Part shown: piece after piece, positions 1 to 5,600 of the stretch
Numbering within the stretch: position 1 is the first letter of the stretch
Layout: every line of letters begins with the position of its first letter
Source: an archaeon
GTDB lineage: Archaea; Asgardarchaeota; Hermodarchaeia; Hermodarchaeales; Hermodarchaeaceae
Reading direction: 5' to 3'
Length of the DNA: 16,395 nt
Assembly: GCA_016550425.1 (NCBI GenBank)
Contig: JABXGS010000173.1
Coordinates: 1 to 16,395, forward strand
Translations under genes and position numbers: made by a program
Notes under the pieces: model-generated
Told to the model about the DNA's origin: nothing
The model's database searches: none
Seen by the model: only the letters and a program-made list of their open reading frames with translations

Positions 1-2
1 GT

Positions 3-476
3 ATGATTAAGGAAACTGCCCAAGAGTACATCACAAAATCAAATTTCTTCTTTCTTGGACGAGGTATCAACACACCTACCGCCATGGAAGGAGCACTCAA
101 AATTAAAGAAATCGCCTATGTTCATGCAGAAGGATATCCAGCAGGCGAATCCAAACACGGACCCATTGCACTTGTAGAATCCGGTTTTCCTGTAGTATTC
201 GTCGCCCCTAATGATACTACCCGGCGCCACTTAGAAGGGAACATCATGGAAATGAAAGCCAGAGGAGCACAGATCATAACCCTGTGCTCAGAAGATGATC
301 AGGAACTCATCACTCTTAGCGACCATGCCATAACGCTACCTATGCTTCCTTCTTTCTTCTTCTCACCAATCAGTTATGTTGTTCCACTCCAACTACTAGC
401 CTATTATGCAGCAATCTTGCGTGGACATAACCCTGACCAACCGCGGAATCTTGCTAAGGCTGTTACTGTCCTTTGA
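3..476 (+). CDS. glmS: Glutamine--fructose-6-phosphate aminotransferase, C-terminal part (5' truncated by window edge)
   Basis: This is the last sugar-isomerase (SIS) domain of GlmS, the cytosolic enzyme that makes glucosamine-6-phosphate from fructose-6-phosphate and glutamine, the first step of UDP-GlcNAc synthesis. The visible 157 residues contain the family's signature stretches: EGALKIKEI followed by YVHAEG, then ESKHGP (residues 49-54), [11 protein letters not shown] near residue 130, and the ending [11 protein letters not shown]. In the E. coli enzyme the Glu of the KxKEI segment, the His of KHGP and the Lys of the C-terminal NLAK tail are active-site residues, and all three are present here. 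The N-terminal glutaminase domain and the first SIS domain (about 430 residues) lie outside the window, so the in-frame ATG at position 3 is internal and not the real start. The gene ends with TGA at 474-476. Identification is firm; only its completeness is unknown. Confidence 0.95.
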   Translation: MIKETAQEYITKSNFFFLGRGINTPTAMEGALKIKEIAYVHAEGYPAGESKHGPIALVESGFPVVFVAPNDTTRRHLEGNIMEMKARGAQIITLCSEDDQELITLSDHAITLPMLPSFFFSPISYVVPLQLLAYYAAILRGHNPDQPRNLAKAVTVL

Positions 477-525
477 CACAAAGAGTTAAAACACCACATT
501 GGCTAGTTCACAATACCACTAAACT

Positions 526-530
526 AGGTG
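526..530 (+). promoter_or_regulatory. Shine-Dalgarno site for the zinc-ribbon gene
   Basis: AGGTG lies 7 nt before the TTG at 538 and matches the archaeal 16S anti-SD. It supports reading a TTG start here, since there is no ATG at the natural N-terminus of the zinc ribbon. Confidence 0.6.
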
Positions 531-537
531 CAAAGAT

Positions 538-768
538 TTGGCCCGCTGCCCCGAATGTGCAGGAACGATGAAATTCGATCCCAAGAGCAGCCGTCAAGTA
601 TGTCAACGATGTGGACTTGCTGTATCCCGTGCAGAACTCGACCGACTCTGGGATGAACAGCGCTCCTCTTTTCGCGAAGATGATGCAGAAAGAGAAAAGT
701 CTCAACGACGTCGCGACTATCTTGAGTGGTGGCTCGGAAAGAAAGGCAAAGAAAAACGAAAGAAGTAA
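538..768 (+). CDS. Small zinc-ribbon protein with charged C-terminal tail
   Basis: This is a 76-residue protein of unknown precise function. Cysteines 4, 7, 22 and 25 form a C-x2-C-x14-C-x2-C zinc ribbon of the kind found in TFIIB N-termini and many small archaeal nucleic-acid-binding proteins. Residues 29-60 are predicted helical and very charged (WDEQRSS..., DDAEREKSQRRRDYLEWW), and the last 12 residues are nearly all Lys/Gly/Glu. There is no TFIIB core domain, so it is not a full TFIIB. It starts at TTG 538 with a good SD (AGGTG). It sits 61 nt after glmS and about 100 nt before orc1/cdc6, on the same strand as the replication block. A role in DNA or RNA binding is inference from fold and charge; the link to replication is by position only. 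Confidence 0.75.
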   Translation: MARCPECAGTMKFDPKSSRQVCQRCGLAVSRAELDRLWDEQRSSFREDDAEREKSQRRRDYLEWWLGKKGKEKRKK

Positions 769-778
769 TTCTACTTCC

Positions 779-809
779 GCGTGCTACACGCTGAGTCAGT
801 TTTACGTAA
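779..809. repeat. Cluster of three short dyads upstream of orc1/cdc6
   Basis: Three palindromic elements lie almost end to end: GCGTG-CTA-CACGC (779-791), CTGA-G-TCAG (791-799) and TTACGTAA (802-809). They lie between the stop of the zinc-ribbon gene and the BRE/TATA element of orc1/cdc6. The first could also act as an RNA hairpin at the 3' end of the zinc-ribbon transcript, although no T-tract follows it. Protein-binding sites for autoregulation, or part of a replication origin, are possible because archaeal origins often lie next to orc1/cdc6. I did not see a canonical ORB with its G-string. Confidence 0.4.
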
Positions 810-813
810 GTGT

Positions 814-828
814 GGAAAATCCTTTTAT
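814..828 (+). promoter_or_regulatory. Putative BRE/TATA promoter of orc1/cdc6
   Basis: A purine-rich BRE-like GGAAAAT (814-820) is followed by CC and TTTTAT (823-828). Archaeal transcription usually starts about 25 nt downstream of the box, here near 850-855. That would leave a short leader before either candidate start of orc1/cdc6 (871 or 898). It is the only good TATA-like element in the 102-nt gap. Confidence 0.45.
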
Positions 829-870
829 GGACGGCAACTTCAGTTCGTGCAGTGAAGCGGCTAGTCTTCC

Positions 871-2103
871 ATGATTGACTGTTTCGAGGGTGCGCATGTG
901 GGCGAGAATATCATCGAAAAGGCATTATTAGGTGCCTCAGTTTTCAAGAATGAGGAGACTCTTCACCCAGCATTTGTACCTCCTGAATTACCAAATCGTG
1001 AAAATCAGATAGTCCGGTTGAGTCATACATTCAAGCCCCTACTCAACAAAGATGGCGCTTATGCAGTAAACGTTGCTGTTGTTGGTAAACCAGGAACTGG
1101 AAAAACTGTCTCCATTCGCTATTTCGGAAGGGGACTCGAAAAGGCTGCTGCAAAACGCGGTATCAAAGTTAGGTTCGAATACTATGACTGCTTTATGTTT
1201 AGAACAAAAAGTGCCATCCTACGAGACCTACTCACAGAACGGTTCAAAGTAACAAGCCGTGGATTTTCTGATGAAGAAATCACAACAATGATTAATCGAC
1301 GGCTTTCTCGTGAAAACATAAGATTAGTCTTATGTCTCGATGAAGCCTATCTCCTCGGGCAAGACTTACTCAGTATTATTCACGCGAGTGAAGTTGCTAA
1401 ACATGGCGAAGCATTCATCTCTACTCTAATAGCCTGTCGTATAGTCGATTGGCAAAACACTCTAAGTTTTCCCCTTTCAGGTCGGCTTCATGATCGTATA
1501 GATATGCCTGCTTATGACCAAGACGAACTCTATAAGATATTCAAATATCGAACAGAACTAGCTTTCCACAAAAACGTAGTCCCGGATGAGATCGTTCGTA
1601 TGGTTGCTAACATCGCCGCATCAACACAGAATGCTCGACATGGTATTGAAATGATGTATTTGGCTGGAAAGGCAGCGGACCGATATAACGTTCGTCCGAT
1701 TACACCAGACCTGATTCGTAGAGCAAAACAAGAGGTCTACTCGGAATTACGATCTGATGTACTCTATGGTCTCCGTGACCAAGAAATACTCGTTCTAGCA
1801 GCACTCACACGTGAATTAAAAGCTAACAGATCTAGTTCAACAACAATCGTGAAGGTTTATGAGCGGTATCAACTCATTTGTGAAGAATTCGCGGTAAAAA
1901 AACAAGCCCTTCCCACTTTTCGAAAAACCATCGATGCACTCGTAACTTTAGGCATTATTGGAAAGGTAGTAGAAGGAATAGGGACTGGAAAACGAGGACG
2001 CCGTGCACGATTAACCCTAATGGATATCCCTGTCGAAGTATTCGACGAACGTGTTGGTGAAATCCTACAACGCCGTCAATCACAAGAAAGCAACTTTGAC
2101 TAA
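871..2103 (+). CDS. Orc1/Cdc6-family replication initiator (divergent sensor 1)
   Basis: This is an archaeal origin-binding AAA+ initiator that recognises origins and helps load MCM. Residues 40-50 (LPNRENQIVRL) match the family's entry motif. Walker A is GKPGTGKT (72-79), Walker B is LVLCLDE (152-158), a sensor-2 Arg lies in NARHGIEMM (about 256), and a C-terminal winged helix spans about 300-390. Length (410 aa) is typical. The region usually reading ISN (sensor 1 Asn) before the LDPR/SSLGE stretch is instead IACRIVDW...SGRLHDRIDMP (about 187-212), so sensor 1 and the downstream motif are unusual. ATG 871 has no clear SD. GTG 898 (Val10) has GAGGGTG at 886-892 with 5-nt spacing and is an equally good or better start, giving 401 aa. 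The gene is followed 25 nt later by gins23, suggesting co-transcription with gins23 and mcm. Confidence 0.92.
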   Translation: MIDCFEGAHVGENIIEKALLGASVFKNEETLHPAFVPPELPNRENQIVRLSHTFKPLLNKDGAYAVNVAVVGKPGTGKTVSIRYFGRGLEKAAAKRGIKVRFEYYDCFMFRTKSAILRDLLTERFKVTSRGFSDEEITTMINRRLSRENIRLVLCLDEAYLLGQDLLSIIHASEVAKHGEAFISTLIACRIVDWQNTLSFPLSGRLHDRIDMPAYDQDELYKIFKYRTELAFHKNVVPDEIVRMVANIAASTQNARHGIEMMYLAGKAADRYNVRPITPDLIRRAKQEVYSELRSDVLYGLRDQEILVLAALTRELKANRSSSTTIVKVYERYQLICEEFAVKKQALPTFRKTIDALVTLGIIGKVVEGIGTGKRGRRARLTLMDIPVEVFDERVGEILQRRQSQESNFD

Positions 2104-2128
2104 TTAGATATGAAATGCGGGAAGCTTC

Positions 2129-2686
2129 ATGACAACACAAACCATGAAAAAGGCGCTCTGGTTCCAATACGAGAACGCCACAGTAACAGTTATTGCTACA
2201 AAGACTCTTGACGAGTTTACAGTCAATGATAGCACTTTCGGACCAGTGGAAAAAGGGCGGGAATTTGATGTTCCGCGCTGGGTCGCCGCGGTTCTAACCT
2301 CAACTAATATGGCACAAATGAAGGCTCCAGATTTAGGCGTCCCTGATTTACAAAAAGCCCTTTGGCGAGAAACAGGAGAGCCGGTACTCCAAACATTGAC
2401 CCCAAACTACTATTTTCAAGTTCGATCCGCAATTGAACACCTTTCACAACAAAACAAAAAGTCCCCGAACGATGTACGGGTTGCTGCCCAATCTAAAATG
2501 GAAACACTACTTCGCGACCTTATTGACAACCGACTTCTCAAGATAATGAAATTATCCTTACGCGAAGAAAGACTCCGAGAAACGAAAAAGAAAATGACCG
2601 AAGAAGAACAATGGCTCTTTGATAGACTCGTTATTCTTTTACGCAATTGGCAAAAGGATGTAATGGAGATCGAGACTCGTGACTGA
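2129..2686 (+). CDS. GINS complex subunit, Gins23 (Psf2/Psf3-like) type
   Basis: This 185-residue protein is read as an archaeal GINS subunit, which activates the MCM helicase in the CMG-like complex at the fork. The N-terminal 65 residues look like the small beta-rich B domain, with the pattern FGPVEKGREFDVPRWVAAVL followed by a short AQMKAP strand. The C-terminal 100 residues are helical and charged like the A domain (Sld5 superfamily), including the NYYFQVRSAIEHL and LLRDLIDNRLLKIMKLS segments. The B-before-A order is that of Gins23; Gins51 has A before B. The ATG at 2129 follows a GCGGGA stretch (2117-2122). The gene overlaps mcm by 8 nt, and gins23 next to mcm is a known arrangement in Sulfolobus. 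GINS sequences are poorly conserved, so the call rests on domain pattern and context together. Confidence 0.82.
   Translation: MTTQTMKKALWFQYENATVTVIATKTLDEFTVNDSTFGPVEKGREFDVPRWVAAVLTSTNMAQMKAPDLGVPDLQKALWRETGEPVLQTLTPNYYFQVRSAIEHLSQQNKKSPNDVRVAAQSKMETLLRDLIDNRLLKIMKLSLREERLRETKKKMTEEEQWLFDRLVILLRNWQKDVMEIETRD
2665..2668 (+). promoter_or_regulatory. Shine-Dalgarno GGAG for mcm inside the gins23 3' end
   Basis: GGAG lies 10 nt before the GTG at 2679 and within the last codons of gins23. It decides the GTG start of mcm and indicates translational coupling of the two genes across their 8-nt overlap. Confidence 0.55.
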
Positions 2687-5600
2687 AGAGATTGATTACA
2701 TTACTCGGTATGAGGAATTTCTAAAATCGTACAAAACCGAAGATGGTGAAACTCCGTATAACGACGCTATCGCCCGCCTCAGCTTGGAGAAGGATATTTC
2801 GATTTCGATAGACTTCAATCACCTTCTTATGTTCGATCCAGAACTTGCTACAGCGACGAAAGAAAATCCTCAACGCGCAATCGATGCTGCATCGGCTGCA
2901 ATTCGGCGCATTCTACGTGTTGTTGATTCCGATTATTCTGAAACTATTGAGAACCTTCATGCACGGTTTAAAGAAGTTCCCGATCGGGTTTCTGTTCGTT
3001 TCATTCGTGCAGAGCATATTGGGCAACTTATCATGGTTGATGCCCTAGTTACGCGCGTCAGCGATGTGAAGCCGCTTCTTGTATTGGGTTTATTTCAATG
3101 TCGCCAATGCCAAGAAGTCATTGAAGTCCAACAAGGCAATCAATTCATTGCTCCTTCTCTCTGTACGAATGATGCCTGTCGTAGTAAAGGCCCGTTTGAT
3201 CTTATCCCTGAACGTTCCAAATTTGTTGACTGGCAAAAAATTCGACTACAAGAAAAACCTGAGGAATTGCCACCTGGTGCTTTACCCCGAGCCCTTGATT
3301 GCATACTTCAAGATGACCTAGTTGATATCGCCCGCCCTGGGGACCCATGTCGCGTAGTCGGAATCTTACGCTCAACCCAAGATACGACAGCTCGGACAAG
3401 ACGAAAAGCACCCACCTTTAGTGTATTTCTCGCCACCAACTACGTCGCAGTCTCCGAAAGAGAAGCCGACCGCGTCGAAATCGAACCTAAAGAAGAAGAA
3501 AAAATCCGAGAACTTGCTCAGGATCCACTTGTTCATCGAAAAATCGTCAACTCCATCGCCCCCTCCATCTACGGCCTCACCGACATCAAAGAAGCCGTAT
3601 GCCTCCTCCTCTTCGGAGGCGTAAGCAAAGTCCTAGCCGACGGCGTCAAAATCCGAGGCGACTCCAACATCCTCCTCGTCGGGGACCCAGGAACTGCAAA
3701 GAGCGTACATGGATCAGAACGGATCTACGTGGGGATTCAAGAAAATGATGGCATTCAATGGGCAACTGAATCGATTGGTTCTTTTGTCGATAAACTAATG
3801 AAAGACCTTCCAGATGAAATCATTGAAAATAACAATACAGGCGTTCTACCACTACCTGATTCAAAATCCATTTTTACACAGGCAATGGATCCATGCTCCT
3901 TGAAAATTCAGAAATCAAGAATTTATGAAGTTAGTCGGCACCCAACATCTAAACTCGTCAAGATAAGCACAAGATCAGGAAGAACAGTATTAGCCACTCC
4001 CGACCACTCATTTACTACGATTTCAGGTGGTCAATTAAAAGTCCTTGAAGCAAATAATCTTCAGATAGGCGTTTACTTACCAGTCGCTAGAAAAACAAGG
4101 ATAGAAAGTGCAACAAATGTCATCGATTTAGCTTCAGCATTTCCTGAGGATGAGTTAGTCAGTACTAATTTACTTAGCAGCCAAATAGAACAGATAAAAC
4201 TAGGGGAAATAAGTGCTAGACAAGCTGCAACCATATCAAAAATAACTCCAAACACAATGGGTTCCATAATTCATGGAACAATATCATTACCTGAAGGGTC
4301 ATGGCTAAGAGGGAAATATGACACGAGTTGGTTTCCTGAAGCAATCAAGCTAGATAACTCCACAGGACGGGTTATTGGATTTTATCTGGCTGAAGGCAAT
4401 GTCGAAGGGACATCAATCCGGTTTTCGAATCTAGACAAATTAATCATCAATTCAATTGCACAAGATCTGAAATCTACCTTTGGAAAAGCATCCATTTTCA
4501 ATCAAGGTGTTTTGCTTTGTCAATCAAGTTTAGCTAAGTGGTTTAAAGAAAAATTTGGTTCTGGAGCGGAAGAAAAGGAAATTCCAAACCAACTCCTTAG
4601 CACTCCTTATACATTCAGATGTGCATTATTGTCAGGGTATTTTTCTGGCGATGGAACAATTGATTCGAATGGGACTGCAATTTCTGCTACTACAGTCAGC
4701 AAGAACCTAGCCTATCAGGTTAGCGACCTCTTGGCAACACTTGACATTTTTACTACAATTAAAGAACGAATGGTCACCAAAGGACCCTACAAGGGTAGAA
4801 TTTACTATCAGATTCGAATTCAATCTGAAGATATAATCCAATTTAGCAAACACGTTAAACTTGTTTCAGAATCCAAACAAAGAGCACTTGAAGATTTGGT
4901 AGATGTACTTCAGATGCGAAGTAGATATCAGAGTAGAGATATCATACCGAACTTTGGGCAGCTTCTCAATGATGCTTACAAAGAGCTTGGAATTCGAAGT
5001 CAAAGAGGAACATGGGCTCGTGCATTCCTTGCTGAATTGAGAGGAAAAACCCAACGACAACGTGTTGGACGAAAATATCTCCAAAAGCTTATCACACAAC
5101 TTTCATCATTCAAATCATCTCAAACACACTCACCCACGCTTTCTTGGTTACACACCTTAGCCCATTCCGAAATATTCTGGGATCCAATCACACACATCGA
5201 AGAAATCAACCAACCAACAACCGTCTACGATATTGCAACAACAGATGGTCATTTCGTTTTAGCCCACGGTAATCTTATCGTTCACAACAGCCAACTTCTC
5301 AAATACGTAGCCCAACTCGCTCCACGTGGACTGTACACCTCAGGAAAAGGATCAACCGCCGCTGGACTCACCGCCGCAGTACTCCGTGACCCCGATACCG
5401 AAGGCTTCGCCCTCGAAGCAGGTGCACTCGTTCTAGCTGATCGGGGAACCGCGTGCATCGACGAATTCGACAAAATGCGACCCCAAGACCGAACCGCAAT
5501 ACACGAAGCAATGGAACAACATAGTTATCATCCATCCACGGAATTTCTCTTGTCCAACGGATCAAGAATCGAAATCGGACAATTTGTCGACGATTTGTTC

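Noticed and set aside
538..768. TFIIB (tfb) gene
   Set aside because: Only the zinc ribbon is present; the two cyclin-like core repeats are missing and the protein is 76 residues.
769..870. Canonical origin recognition boxes (ORB/mini-ORB)
   Set aside because: TGTGGAAAAT at 811-820 faintly recalls a mini-ORB half, but there is no G-string and no inverted partner.
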